The notes below the pieces were generated by a model. The model ran no database searches. It saw only the letters and a list, made by a program, of their open reading frames with translations, and was not told the DNA's origin. From Cyanobium sp. CACIAM 14 (GTDB taxonomy: Bacteria; Cyanobacteriota; Cyanobacteriia; PCC-6307; Cyanobiaceae), in assembly GCA_000708525.1 (NCBI GenBank), contig JMRP01000005.1, forward strand, positions 1 through 64,000: a stretch of 64,000 nucleotides of DNA, written 5' to 3'. Shown here in pieces: positions 54,908 through 63,623 of this stretch. The position numbers and the translations under genes are program-made. Each line of letters starts with the position of its first letter. The stretch's first letter is position 1.

Positions 54908-56800
54908 ATGCCCGTCAGCGTCAGCTACCCCGGTGTCTACATCAGGGAAGTACCCAGTGGTGTGAGAACCATCACCGGCGTGGCGACATCGATTGCCGCT
55001 TTCGTCGGATACACCCGGAAAGGTCCGCCGGACAAGGCGATCACCATCACCAGCTTCGCCGATTTCGAGCGCAGTTACGGAGGCCTTGACCGCGACAGCC
55101 CGGTCTCCTACGCCGTGCGGCAGTTCTTCGCCAATGGCGGCACCCAGGCGCTCATCGTGCGCGTCGCGACCGGTTACGCCAGCGCCGCCTGGGTCCTGAA
55201 CGATTCGGCGGCCTCGCCGGTACTCGATGTCACCGCGGCGACACCGGGTAGCTGGGCCAATTCCCTGCGGCTCTCGGTGCAACGCACCAACGTGCGCAAT
55301 CCGGATGCCGAATTCAATCTGGTGGTCTCCCAGCTGCAGGCTGACGGCAGCAGCCTCGCCGTCCTGGAGACCCACCGCAACCTCAGCATGGATGCCAACT
55401 CGGCGCAGTTCGTGGTGTCGGTCGTCAACCATGCTTCGGCCCTGATTCAGGTGGCACGCCGTCCGGGCCTGGTCTTCGCGAACTCCGGCTACGCGGTGAG
55501 CGGCTCCATCACTTTCCCGCTGAACCCAAGCAACGCCACCATCGCAGGAACACTCGACGGAAGCACACCGTTCCTGCTGACGCTGGGGGGCGCACCCTGG
55601 AACACCATCGGCGATCTGGTCACTGCGGCCACCAACGCGATCACGGCGGCGGGACTGGGCGCCGCCCTCACCGCCACCGATGCGGGCGCCGACGGTGGCA
55701 CCGGCAGCGGCCATCTGCGGATCGCCTCCAACACCGTTGGCCAGTCATCGAGCGTGGTGATCGCGGGGGGCAGCTTTGGAGGTCTCGCCGCAACCATCCG
55801 CATGGGCCTGGCCAATGGCGGCCGTGAATTCACAGCCGATGCCGAGCATCGTCCTGCCGTGATCACCAGCGTCATTCCCCCCACCAGCGGTGTCGATGGC
55901 ACGGCGGCAGGGCCCGTTGGGTTGCGCGGCAGCGAGCTGACCAAGACCGGCATGTACGCACTGCTGGATGCCGACCTGTTCAACATGCTGCTCATCCCGG
56001 AGACCTTCTCGATGACCGACATCCAGGCTGCCTCGGTGATCTCCGCCGGTGTCGCGCTGTGCGAAGGTCGCCGCGCTTTCTACATCGTGGACGCTCCCCT
56101 TGGAAAGACGTTGTCGACCATCGGGAGCTGGGCCAACGGGGTCTCACAGTCCCGCAATGCGGCTACCTACTTTCCGCCGGTGCGTATCTCGGATCCCCTC
56201 GATGGCCTGCGGCCGCGGTCCATGCCACCGTCGGGCACCCTGGCGGGCATCTATGCCCGCACCGATGCCACGCGTGGGGTCTGGAAGGCACCGGCCGGTA
56301 CGGAAGCCACACTCAACGGTGTGATCGACCTCGCCCAGCCGATCAATGACCTGGAAAACGGTCTGCTCAATCCCCTGGGCGTGAACGTGCTGCGCAGTTT
56401 TCCTGCCTACGGGCGGGTGGCCTGGGGTGCGCGCACGATGCGCGGTTCCGACGCCCAGGCCGATGAGTACAAATACATCCCGATCCGCCGGCTGGCGCTG
56501 TTTCTGGAGGAGTCCCTCTACCGCGGCACGCAGTGGGTGGTGTTCGAACCCAACGACGAACCCCTCTGGGCCCAGATCAGGCTCAACGTGGGCGTGTTCA
56601 TGAATGGCCTGTTCCGCCAGGGCGCCTTCCAGGGGCGGACCCCCCAGGAGGCCTATTTCGTGAAATGCGACAAGGAGACCACGACCCAGGCCGACCGCAA
56701 TCTCGGCATCGTCAACATCGACGTTGGATTCGCACCGCTCAAACCTGCCGAATTCGTCGTCATCAGCATCCAGCAGATCGCCGGCGAACTGCAGACCTGA
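54908..56800 (+). CDS. Contractile injection system sheath protein
   Basis: A 630-residue contractile sheath protein (Afp2-4/Pvc2-4, phage gp18-like). ATG at 54908 gives the typical N-terminus PVSVSYPGVYIREVPSGVRT and GVATSIAAFVGYTRKGPP. The C-terminal domain is canonical: NPLGVNVLRSFPAYGRVAWG, YIPIRRLALFLEESLYRGTQ, VFEPNDEPLWAQIRLNVGVF and VDIGFAP-like. The middle is a long variable insertion (residues about 130-330). Only one sheath gene is seen, as in simple extracellular or thylakoid-type systems. Confidence 0.96.
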   Translation: MPVSVSYPGVYIREVPSGVRTITGVATSIAAFVGYTRKGPPDKAITITSFADFERSYGGLDRDSPVSYAVRQFFANGGTQALIVRVATGYASAAWVLNDSAASPVLDVTAATPGSWANSLRLSVQRTNVRNPDAEFNLVVSQLQADGSSLAVLETHRNLSMDANSAQFVVSVVNHASALIQVARRPGLVFANSGYAVSGSITFPLNPSNATIAGTLDGSTPFLLTLGGAPWNTIGDLVTAATNAITAAGLGAALTATDAGADGGTGSGHLRIASNTVGQSSSVVIAGGSFGGLAATIRMGLANGGREFTADAEHRPAVITSVIPPTSGVDGTAAGPVGLRGSELTKTGMYALLDADLFNMLLIPETFSMTDIQAASVISAGVALCEGRRAFYIVDAPLGKTLSTIGSWANGVSQSRNAATYFPPVRISDPLDGLRPRSMPPSGTLAGIYARTDATRGVWKAPAGTEATLNGVIDLAQPINDLENGLLNPLGVNVLRSFPAYGRVAWGARTMRGSDAQADEYKYIPIRRLALFLEESLYRGTQWVVFEPNDEPLWAQIRLNVGVFMNGLFRQGAFQGRTPQEAYFVKCDKETTTQADRNLGIVNIDVGFAPLKPAEFVVISIQQIAGELQT

Positions 56801-56909
56801 CGATGACAGACCGATCACCGCAGCCCGTTTCCGCAGCCCGACACGGATGCCAGGGCTGAGGAGGATCCCGTTCACGCTGGCCAACCCATTGCATTGAAGG
56901 TCCCGGACC

Positions 56910-57428
56910 ATGGCTCAGTTCTCCGTCAACACGCATCGCTTCGATCCCTACAAGAACTTCAAATTCCGCATCAAGTGGGATGGCCGCTATGTCGCGGGCA
57001 TCAGCAAGGTGGGTGCCCTCAAGCGCAGCACCGAGGTGGTGGAGCACCGTGAAGGCGGCGACCCTTCCACCTCAAGAAAATCGCCGGGTCGAACCAGGTA
57101 CGAGGCCATCACCCTGGAGCGTGGTGTCACCCACGATCCGGAGTTCGAGAACTGGGCCAACAAGGTCTGGCACGTCGGGGCAGGACTCGGTGCCGAAGTC
57201 AGCCTCAAGGACTTCCGCAAGGATGTGTTGCTTGAGGTGTACAACGAGACCGGTCAGGTCGTTCTCGCCTACAAGATCTACCGCTGCTGGGCGTCGGAAT
57301 TCCAGGCGCTGGCCGACCTCGATGCCAACGCCAATGCGGTGCTGATCCAGACCCTCAAGCTGGAGAACGAGGGCTGGGAGCGCGATACGGAGGTCACCGA
57401 ACCCGCTGAGCCGGTGACCGGAGGCTGA
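56910..57428 (+). CDS. Contractile injection system inner tube protein
   Basis: A 172-residue gp19-like tube protein (Afp1/Afp5 class). Landmarks are DPYKNFKFRIKWDGRYVAGI, KVGALKRSTEVVEHREGGDP, TRYEAITLERGVTHDPEFEN and ASEFQALADLDANANAVLIQ. Forms the hexameric tube inside the sheath. It has a 110-base leader gap after the sheath gene, larger than the rest of the cluster, suggesting separate translation tuning for this abundant protein. Confidence 0.95.
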   Translation: MAQFSVNTHRFDPYKNFKFRIKWDGRYVAGISKVGALKRSTEVVEHREGGDPSTSRKSPGRTRYEAITLERGVTHDPEFENWANKVWHVGAGLGAEVSLKDFRKDVLLEVYNETGQVVLAYKIYRCWASEFQALADLDANANAVLIQTLKLENEGWERDTEVTEPAEPVTGG

Positions 57429-57432
57429 TGCC

Positions 57433-58203
57433 ATGGGGCCGCAGACAGGCGTTGGAGATCCGATCACGAAGGGATGGCGAGCCTTCGGGCTCGCCGAGGA
57501 CCTGGACGTGGACTTCCACGCCGTCAGCCGGCCGTTCCTCGTGACGGCCTTGCTGGCAGGTTGCGGCGCACCGCGCGACGATGCCTACTGGTGGGATCAG
57601 ACGCTGGGCGCGCGCACTGCCGCACTGCTCGACCTGCTGGCCACCACCGAAGGGATGGCACCTCTGGGTCTGCAGGCACGTTGCCGGCAAGCCGCCTGCG
57701 GAGCCCTGTTCGAATTCGATCTATCCATCGAGGCCGTCCTCGACGCGGTCCTCCAGCAGGAACCCGCGGACGGGCCGATCAGCAGCACCCTGCCGGATAC
57801 GCGGCCGCTCACCCTGCGCAAGCCCACGGGACGGGACCTGCAGGACTGGTGCTCCCGAGGGCTCTCATCGCGGGAACAGGCGGTGGAGGCGATGGTGCGA
57901 AGCCTTGTGATCGAAGGTGAGGTGAGGCGCGAGGACACTCCGGCCATCGCCGGGATCCTGGCCGAAGCGGACCCGCTGGTGGCCTTCGGCGTGTCCTGCA
58001 CCTGCCCGGTGTGCGGGGCCCCGGCGGAGGTCCCGGTGGACCTGGAGGCCATCGCCCTTCGCCGTCTGCGGCAGCGGCAGCACTCCCTGCTGCGCGAGAT
58101 CCATGCGCTCGCCTCTCGCTACGGCTGGAGTGAGGAGCAGATCCTGGCGATCCCGCCGGCGCGTCGAGCCCGTTACCTCACCCTGATCGAGGAGGGCGCA
58201 TGA
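57433..58203 (+). CDS. Contractile injection system accessory protein with Cys pairs
   Basis: A 256-residue protein in a position common in contractile injection clusters, between tube and later baseplate genes. The C-terminus (LLREIHALASRYGWSEEQIL, AIPPARRARYLTLIEEG) is typical of a T4 gp14-like or assembly-chaperone family. Cys pairs in CRQAACGALFEFD and CTCPVCGAPAEVP look like a split zinc site. Its stop overlaps the next start by four bases. Probably a baseplate or tube-assembly factor; exact role unknown. Confidence 0.75.
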   Translation: MGPQTGVGDPITKGWRAFGLAEDLDVDFHAVSRPFLVTALLAGCGAPRDDAYWWDQTLGARTAALLDLLATTEGMAPLGLQARCRQAACGALFEFDLSIEAVLDAVLQQEPADGPISSTLPDTRPLTLRKPTGRDLQDWCSRGLSSREQAVEAMVRSLVIEGEVRREDTPAIAGILAEADPLVAFGVSCTCPVCGAPAEVPVDLEAIALRRLRQRQHSLLREIHALASRYGWSEEQILAIPPARRARYLTLIEEGA

Positions 58204-58982
58204 GCGACTACTTCGACGCCCTGATCCGCGCCAGCGGTGTTGCTGAGGACCCAGGCCCAGGCCGCCCCCAGGCGGAACAGGCGAGCATCCCCCCCCTCGT
58301 CACCCCGGAGGATTTCGGCATTCAGGAGATCGTCGAGCACCGCGCCGTCCCGGCAGGCGGCACGGCCACCACCATCACGCCGCCCTTCACCCAGCAGGGC
58401 TCGCTCCTGGAGGACACCACCCCTGCGGAGGCCGGGATGGCCCCCGTGGAGCCTGCACCGTCTCCACGCCTCTTGCGACCCGAGGCCCCGGGCGGCTCCC
58501 CTGCGGAGGCCGCCGCCCCCGAGAGCCCCCGTCGGGATGAGCCGCTGCCGGCGCCGATCCGTCCGCCGTCCGGTCCCGCTCGGGTCCGGGCCGCCCTGCG
58601 CTGGGTCGCCGACGGTGAGGAGGCAGCGATACCCTCCGCCGCCATCGCCGGACGCGCTGCGCATCCCCAAGACGCCGCAGGCCCCACCGGCAGCCCCGAG
58701 CTGCTCCCCCCGATGGCCGCCGGTGGTCTCTCTGCCGCTCCGCCACCGGCGCGCCTCAGCCGACAGACAGAGTTTCCGGCCACGCTCCCGGAACCGTCCT
58801 GCGAACGACCGGGCCCCGGGCCCGGACCCGCGCGCGCGGAAGCCATCGAGGTGTCGATCGGTGCCATCCACGTGCGTCTCGATGCGCCCCAAGCCACAAC
58901 CAGGGTGACGCCTGCACCGCCGGCCCCGGTTCCTTCATCACCGCGATCCTCTCTGTCGCGGCGGGTGCTCTGGAGGATCTGA
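58200..58982 (+). CDS. Proline/alanine-rich contractile-cluster protein
   Basis: A 260-residue protein, mostly disordered and Pro/Ala/Glu-rich, with short structured ends: MSDYFDALIRASG at the start and IEVSIGAIHVRLDAPQ followed by a Pro-rich tail at the end. The VxIGxIxVR pattern recurs in contractile injection clusters I know of. It may be a flexible linker, assembly factor or cargo-handling protein. It is translationally coupled to the gene before it. Confidence 0.7.
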   Translation: MSDYFDALIRASGVAEDPGPGRPQAEQASIPPLVTPEDFGIQEIVEHRAVPAGGTATTITPPFTQQGSLLEDTTPAEAGMAPVEPAPSPRLLRPEAPGGSPAEAAAPESPRRDEPLPAPIRPPSGPARVRAALRWVADGEEAAIPSAAIAGRAAHPQDAAGPTGSPELLPPMAAGGLSAAPPPARLSRQTEFPATLPEPSCERPGPGPGPARAEAIEVSIGAIHVRLDAPQATTRVTPAPPAPVPSSPRSSLSRRVLWRI

Positions 58983-58985
58983 CCA

Positions 58986-60167
58986 ATGGCTCTGGCTGAC
59001 TCCGGCAAAGCGATCGGCGCGGTGACCCGGCTGTTACGGGATCACCTGATCCGTCGCGGCTTCGAGGTCAGCGTGGGCAAGCCGGAACTGGCGGCGGAGG
59101 CCAACACCACGGCCAAGCTCAACCTGTTTCTCTACGAGACCCAGTTCGATCCATCGCTGCGCAACACCAGCCTGCACGAGGCGGAGCCCCCGCCGATCTG
59201 GCTGGTGCTCCGGTATCTGCTCACCGCCTTCGACGACCGCGAGCTGAGCGACAGCCCCGCTGCCCACGAGCTTCTCGGCCGTGGGCTCTCGGCCCTGCAG
59301 GATCTGAATCCCCTGCGGCTCGATTCGCTGGTGGCGCCCGACGTGCGCCTCGCCCTTGAAAGCAATCCAGAGCCCCTGAAACTGACCTTCGACGAATCGA
59401 GCGTCGACCTGCTCTCCAAGATCATGCAGGGCACGGACGAACGCTACCGACTGTCGGTGGCCTTCCAGATGCGGCCGGTGATGATCGCGCCCGCCCCCGA
59501 GCCGCGCACCTCGCTGCTGGTGGGGGTGGATTACTCCACCACCCCCCAGACCGTGATCGGCGACGAGGGGGTGGCCATCCGTGTGTTGCCCACCCTTGGG
59601 CCTCGTCTGCAGCGCGTGGAGCCCGACCGCTTCGAGACCGGCACCCAGATCGACCTGTTCGGTGACGACCTCGACGGCAGCGATCTCGAGGTGGTGCTGG
59701 GAGACGTGGTGCTGACCCCGGTGCAGCGGCTGCCCGATCGCCTGCGCGCCACGGTGGAGGGCGATCCCGGCGGGAATCCCCAGGGCCCGATCGCCGCCGG
59801 CACGGCTCTCTCCGCCGGAGAGCTGCCCCTGATCGTGCGTCGCCGCCTGTCCGCCACGCGCCGCCGCTCCAGCAATCTCCTGGCTGCCAGCCTCCTGCCC
59901 ACGCTGGCCACCGCGGCCCTGGTGAGCGGCGACCTCGTGCTCACCGGTCTGCTGCTGGGCGAGGACAGCGACGATGTGCTGATCGCCTTCCATCGCAGCA
60001 GCGACGGGGCAACGGTGCGCACCTTCGATGGCGTGACCACCACGGCCGATCAGCAGCGCCTCACGGTGCCGGGCGCCGCGGCCGCCGCTCCCGCCGGCAC
60101 CTACCGGGTGATCCTGCTCGTGAACAACCAGCAGGCCCGCTCCAGCCCCAGCGTGACGGTGCTCTGA
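58986..60167 (+). CDS. DUF4255 (Pvc16/Afp16-like) cap protein
   Basis: A 393-residue protein. The N-terminal DUF4255 domain (ALADSGKAIGAVTRLLRDHL, KLNLFLYETQFDPSLRNTSL, PPIWLVLRYLLTAFDDRELS) matches the tube-terminating cap family of extracellular contractile systems. A C-terminal Ig-like region (QIDLFGDDLDGSDLEVVLGD...) follows, and the end is a beta-rich VILLVNNQQARSSPSVTVL. The extra domain may contribute to anchoring. The gene starts three bases after the previous stop. Confidence 0.9.
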   Translation: MALADSGKAIGAVTRLLRDHLIRRGFEVSVGKPELAAEANTTAKLNLFLYETQFDPSLRNTSLHEAEPPPIWLVLRYLLTAFDDRELSDSPAAHELLGRGLSALQDLNPLRLDSLVAPDVRLALESNPEPLKLTFDESSVDLLSKIMQGTDERYRLSVAFQMRPVMIAPAPEPRTSLLVGVDYSTTPQTVIGDEGVAIRVLPTLGPRLQRVEPDRFETGTQIDLFGDDLDGSDLEVVLGDVVLTPVQRLPDRLRATVEGDPGGNPQGPIAAGTALSAGELPLIVRRRLSATRRRSSNLLAASLLPTLATAALVSGDLVLTGLLLGEDSDDVLIAFHRSSDGATVRTFDGVTTTADQQRLTVPGAAAAAPAGTYRVILLVNNQQARSSPSVTVL

Positions 60168-60169
60168 TC

Positions 60170-62302
60170 ATGGACAGCAACGTTCTCGACAGGCCCGGCG
60201 ATCCGATCGCCTTCACTCCGGGGGTGAGCGCCGAGGACAGGCTGGCTTGTCACTGGCTGCGCCAGGTGACGCTGCGGCTGCGCCGCGAGATCTGCTGGTT
60301 GTGGCGGGAACGCAGCCAGCAGAGCGGCACGCTGGATGGCGGACCGTTGCCGCCCTGCACCGACCGCACCGTGGCGGCGCTGGATCTGACCCGCTACGCG
60401 CGGGACAGGCGAGCCTTCTTCGAGCAGGACATCACCGCCCGCTACCTGAGCGATCAGATCGCACAGCCCCCACCGTCGGACGGGGCCACTCCCCGTGGTT
60501 CGTTCGGCTGGGTGGCCGGACACCTGCAGCTGAAGCCTGTCGAATGCTTCGTCCTCGCCCTGGCGCTGCTGCCCAGCATCGACAGCGCCTGCGGCCACGT
60601 GATCGCCACCTGCCACAACGACCCGTCCCGCAGCGAACCGACCCTCGCCCTGGGGCAGCGTCTATGGGACGACCCCGATGCCCTGCTGCACTGCTTCGAT
60701 CCCGCCCATGCCCTGCTGCGCCACGGCCTGTTCAGCATCTCAGCGGGGCCGGGCTCGGGGCTCTGGCACGCCCCCCTGCACATGGAGCCCACGGTGGCGC
60801 GCGAACTGCTGTTCCCCGGCCAGGCGCTGCCCGCCGGCCTCGAAAACGTGAGCAGCGGGGTGCCGCCCAGCCGCCCGCCGGCGTCCCTGGTGAGCACCAT
60901 CGCCGCTGCGCTGCGCAGCGGCTGCACGGAGGCCATGCGCATCCTGCCGATCGTCGGCGCGCCCGATGCCCCCCTCGCCGAGGTGACCGGGAGCTGCACA
61001 GGACGCCAGGGGCTCCTCACCGTGCGCCCCAGCATCGGCTGTCCCCGTGAGCAGTTGCCCGCCCTGCTGACCACTGCCTGGCTGCGCGGGCATGTGGTCT
61101 TTCTGCCGGTGGAGTGGCTCGGCAACCCCGTGAGCCATGAGGGCGCCATCGAACCGCCGCCCCTGCCCGGCCTGCCCCTGCTGCTGGTCGTCGGCAGCCA
61201 CGAGCGGGGGGCGCTGGCGCGGCTGGGCAGCCACACCCTGCCGGCGGTGACGTTGCCGGCCCTGACCTACGCCGAGCGCCTCCATGCCTGGCAGCGGGCA
61301 CTCCCGTCCCTCTCCGACAAGCCGGTGCTGGCGGAAGTGGCCCGCCGCTTCCGCTGCGAGCAGCGAGCGATCACCCGGATCGGCAACGCTCTGGCCACCC
61401 TCGGGCGCCCGCCGGAGGAGGACGAACTGCTGGCCGCGGCACGGGCCGATCTGGACCTCGGCACCCTGGCCAAGGCGGTGGTCCCCCGCTTCACCCTGCA
61501 GGAACTGATGCTCCCGGCGCTGCAGACGCGGCAGGTGGAGGAGATCGTCACGGCGATGAACAACCTCACCCGCGTCCATTACGAGTGGGGCACGGCGCGG
61601 GCCTGGAGCGAAAGCGGTCTGGCCGCGCTGTTCGCCGGTCCGCCCGGCACCGGCAAGACCATGGCGGCGGAAGCGATGGCCATCGCCCTGCAGCTTCCTC
61701 TCTACCGCATCGACCTCTCGCAGGTGGTGAACAAATACATCGGCGAGACCGAGAAGAATCTCCGCACACTCTTCGATGCCGCCGACGCCGCGGACATCAT
61801 CCTGTTCTTCGACGAGGCCGACGCGTTGTTCGGCAAGCGCACCGAGGTCAAGGACGCGCACGACCGCTACGCCAACCTGGAGATCAGCTACCTGCTGGAG
61901 CGCATGGAGCGATTCAAGGGCCTGGCGATCCTCGCCACCAACCGCAGGAAAGATCTGGACGAAGCCTTTCTGCGCCGTCTGCGTTTCGTGATCGAATTCC
62001 CTCTTCCTGGCCCGGCGGAACGTCTGCGGATCTGGCGCACCGTCATTCCGGCGGGCGTGGATGCCAGGGAGCTGGATTTCGAGTTTCTCGCCGAGCGTTT
62101 TCCCCTGTCCGGAGGCCACATCCGAGCCATCGTGTTTCAGGCCTGTCTGCAATCCGCCCACGCCGACGCGTCCCACGCGCTCTCCATGCCCATCCTCATC
62201 CGTGCCGTGCAGCGCGAATACGACAAGTTGGAGCGCGCCAGCAGTCTCGATCAGTTCGGACCCTACGCGCCGCTGGTGGCCGCAGAGAGGAGCGCACGAT
62301 GA
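60170..62302 (+). CDS. AAA+ ATPase of the contractile injection cluster (Afp15-like)
   Basis: A 710-residue protein with an N-terminal half specific to this family and a C-terminal AAA+ domain. Walker A FAGPPGTGKTMAAEAMA is near residue 490, Walker B IILFFDEADALFGKRTEV, sensor LAILATNRRKDLDEAFLRRL with the Arg finger region. Such ATPases are conserved in extracellular contractile injection systems and act in assembly or cargo loading. Its stop overlaps the next start (ATGA). Confidence 0.95.
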   Translation: MDSNVLDRPGDPIAFTPGVSAEDRLACHWLRQVTLRLRREICWLWRERSQQSGTLDGGPLPPCTDRTVAALDLTRYARDRRAFFEQDITARYLSDQIAQPPPSDGATPRGSFGWVAGHLQLKPVECFVLALALLPSIDSACGHVIATCHNDPSRSEPTLALGQRLWDDPDALLHCFDPAHALLRHGLFSISAGPGSGLWHAPLHMEPTVARELLFPGQALPAGLENVSSGVPPSRPPASLVSTIAAALRSGCTEAMRILPIVGAPDAPLAEVTGSCTGRQGLLTVRPSIGCPREQLPALLTTAWLRGHVVFLPVEWLGNPVSHEGAIEPPPLPGLPLLLVVGSHERGALARLGSHTLPAVTLPALTYAERLHAWQRALPSLSDKPVLAEVARRFRCEQRAITRIGNALATLGRPPEEDELLAAARADLDLGTLAKAVVPRFTLQELMLPALQTRQVEEIVTAMNNLTRVHYEWGTARAWSESGLAALFAGPPGTGKTMAAEAMAIALQLPLYRIDLSQVVNKYIGETEKNLRTLFDAADAADIILFFDEADALFGKRTEVKDAHDRYANLEISYLLERMERFKGLAILATNRRKDLDEAFLRRLRFVIEFPLPGPAERLRIWRTVIPAGVDARELDFEFLAERFPLSGGHIRAIVFQACLQSAHADASHALSMPILIRAVQREYDKLERASSLDQFGPYAPLVAAERSAR

Positions 62303-62643
62303 AACCTGGTCCCGTCGATTCGGCTGCGGCATCCATCCCTACCGCGTCCTTCCTCGAGACGGCTCCGCAGGAGCGGACGAGGGAAGGGCCCAGGGGCGGA
62401 CGACTGCAGATCGACCATCTCGAACTCGACCTGCGCGGGGTGAATCCGCAGACCGCGCAGGCCGCCCTGGAGGCGCTGGGCCCGGCCCTGGCCAGGGCCA
62501 TGCGGGGGCGCGGACTGAAGGGCACTTCGGCAGCGCGCCTCGATGGCGGAACCATCCCCCTGGATCACCCCGCCGATGCGGCGACGCTGGCCGGCCGGCT
62601 CGCCCAGCGCCTCGCCGAGCGGCTCACCGGAGACGAACCATGA
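62299..62643 (+). CDS. Small conserved contractile-cluster protein
   Basis: A 114-residue protein with a disordered N-terminus (40 residues) and a conserved-looking core RLQIDHLELDLRGVNPQTAQ, ALEALGPALARAMRGRG. It is overlapped by four bases on both sides (ATGA junctions). Small proteins of this pattern occur in contractile injection clusters; the function is unknown. Confidence 0.75.
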   Translation: MKPGPVDSAAASIPTASFLETAPQERTREGPRGGRLQIDHLELDLRGVNPQTAQAALEALGPALARAMRGRGLKGTSAARLDGGTIPLDHPADAATLAGRLAQRLAERLTGDEP

Positions 62644-63311
62644 CCTTGCTGCGCGGTGCCCTGATCGAATACGGCACCGATCTGATCGGGCCCATCCCCA
62701 ATGTGGTGATCTTCCAGTTCAACCCGGAATCCCTCTCCCGCAGCCTGCAGATCCCCCAGCGTCCCACCGGGGCGACGCAGCGGGAGGCCACGCAGGCGGG
62801 TGAGAAGACCTTCGAGAAGATCTCCTTCAAGGCCCATTTCAGCGCCGCGAACATGCTGGACGAGGACAAGGCCCTGGCCAGGCTCTTCGGCATCGGCCCC
62901 CAGCTGTGCGCCCTCGAGAAGATGGTGCTGCCCACATCCAAGTTGGCCGGTCTTCTCGGCGCGGCCATCGACGCCGTGGGCGACGCCCTGGGCCTGGGCG
63001 GCGGGGGCACTGCGCCTGCCCAGCCCATCCCGCGGGAGCAGTACCCGCGCCTCCTGTTCATCTGGGGATTGACCCGCATCCTCCCGGTGACCATCGATTC
63101 GATGACCATCGCCGAGCAGGAATACGACGCCATGCTCAATCCGCTGCGGGCCGAGGTGGATCTCCAGCTCAGTGTGATCGCCATTGACCAGTGCTCGGAT
63201 GACGTGCTGGGGAAGGGAGCCCTGGAGTACACAACGATCGCCAAGGAGGCTCAGGCGATCGCCAATCTGGCCAATACCGCCGAACAGATCGTGGACCTGA
63301 TTCCGTTATGA
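62640..63311 (+). CDS. Contractile injection system tube/baseplate adaptor (Afp7/gp53-like)
   Basis: A 223-residue protein. Opening LLRGALIEYGTDLIGPIPNV and VIFQFNPESLSRSLQIPQRP are typical of the CIS tube protein family that joins tube to baseplate. YPRLLFIWGLTRILPVTIDS and EYDAMLNPLRAEVDLQLSVI follow. It normally precedes the LysM tail protein and spike gene, as here. Confidence 0.9.
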   Translation: MTLLRGALIEYGTDLIGPIPNVVIFQFNPESLSRSLQIPQRPTGATQREATQAGEKTFEKISFKAHFSAANMLDEDKALARLFGIGPQLCALEKMVLPTSKLAGLLGAAIDAVGDALGLGGGGTAPAQPIPREQYPRLLFIWGLTRILPVTIDSMTIAEQEYDAMLNPLRAEVDLQLSVIAIDQCSDDVLGKGALEYTTIAKEAQAIANLANTAEQIVDLIPL

Positions 63312-63348
63312 ACCGATGCCCAGCATTGAATTCCTTGAGGAGGTCATG

Positions 63349-63621
63349 ATGTTTCTCGCCAATTCCCGCTACGCCAGGGTCGCCACCGACGCAACCACCA
63401 CCGCCAGCGGCGAAACGGTGCTCGCGCTCAGGTTGCGTCACCTCACACCGGTGAGTGGAGACCCACGCCCCGTGGTTTCGGGTGATCGCCTCGATCTGAT
63501 CGCCCAGGCGCAGTTCGGCGATGCGACCCAGTTCTGGCACATCGCCGACGCCAACACCGCTCTCGACAGCCGCACCCTGGTCGAGGAGCCCGGCGACACC
63601 CTGGACGTGCCGAGGAGCTGA
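63349..63621 (+). CDS. LysM-type tail protein X-like
   Basis: A 90-residue protein with the LysM/tail-X pattern DRLDLIAQAQFGDATQFWHI, ADANTALDSRTLVEEPGDTL, DVP. ATG at 63349 has a GAGGAGG ribosome site; ATG at 63316 would add 11 residues. Binds at the tube-baseplate junction in related systems. Confidence 0.9.
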   Translation: MFLANSRYARVATDATTTASGETVLALRLRHLTPVSGDPRPVVSGDRLDLIAQAQFGDATQFWHIADANTALDSRTLVEEPGDTLDVPRS

Positions 63622-63623
63622 CC

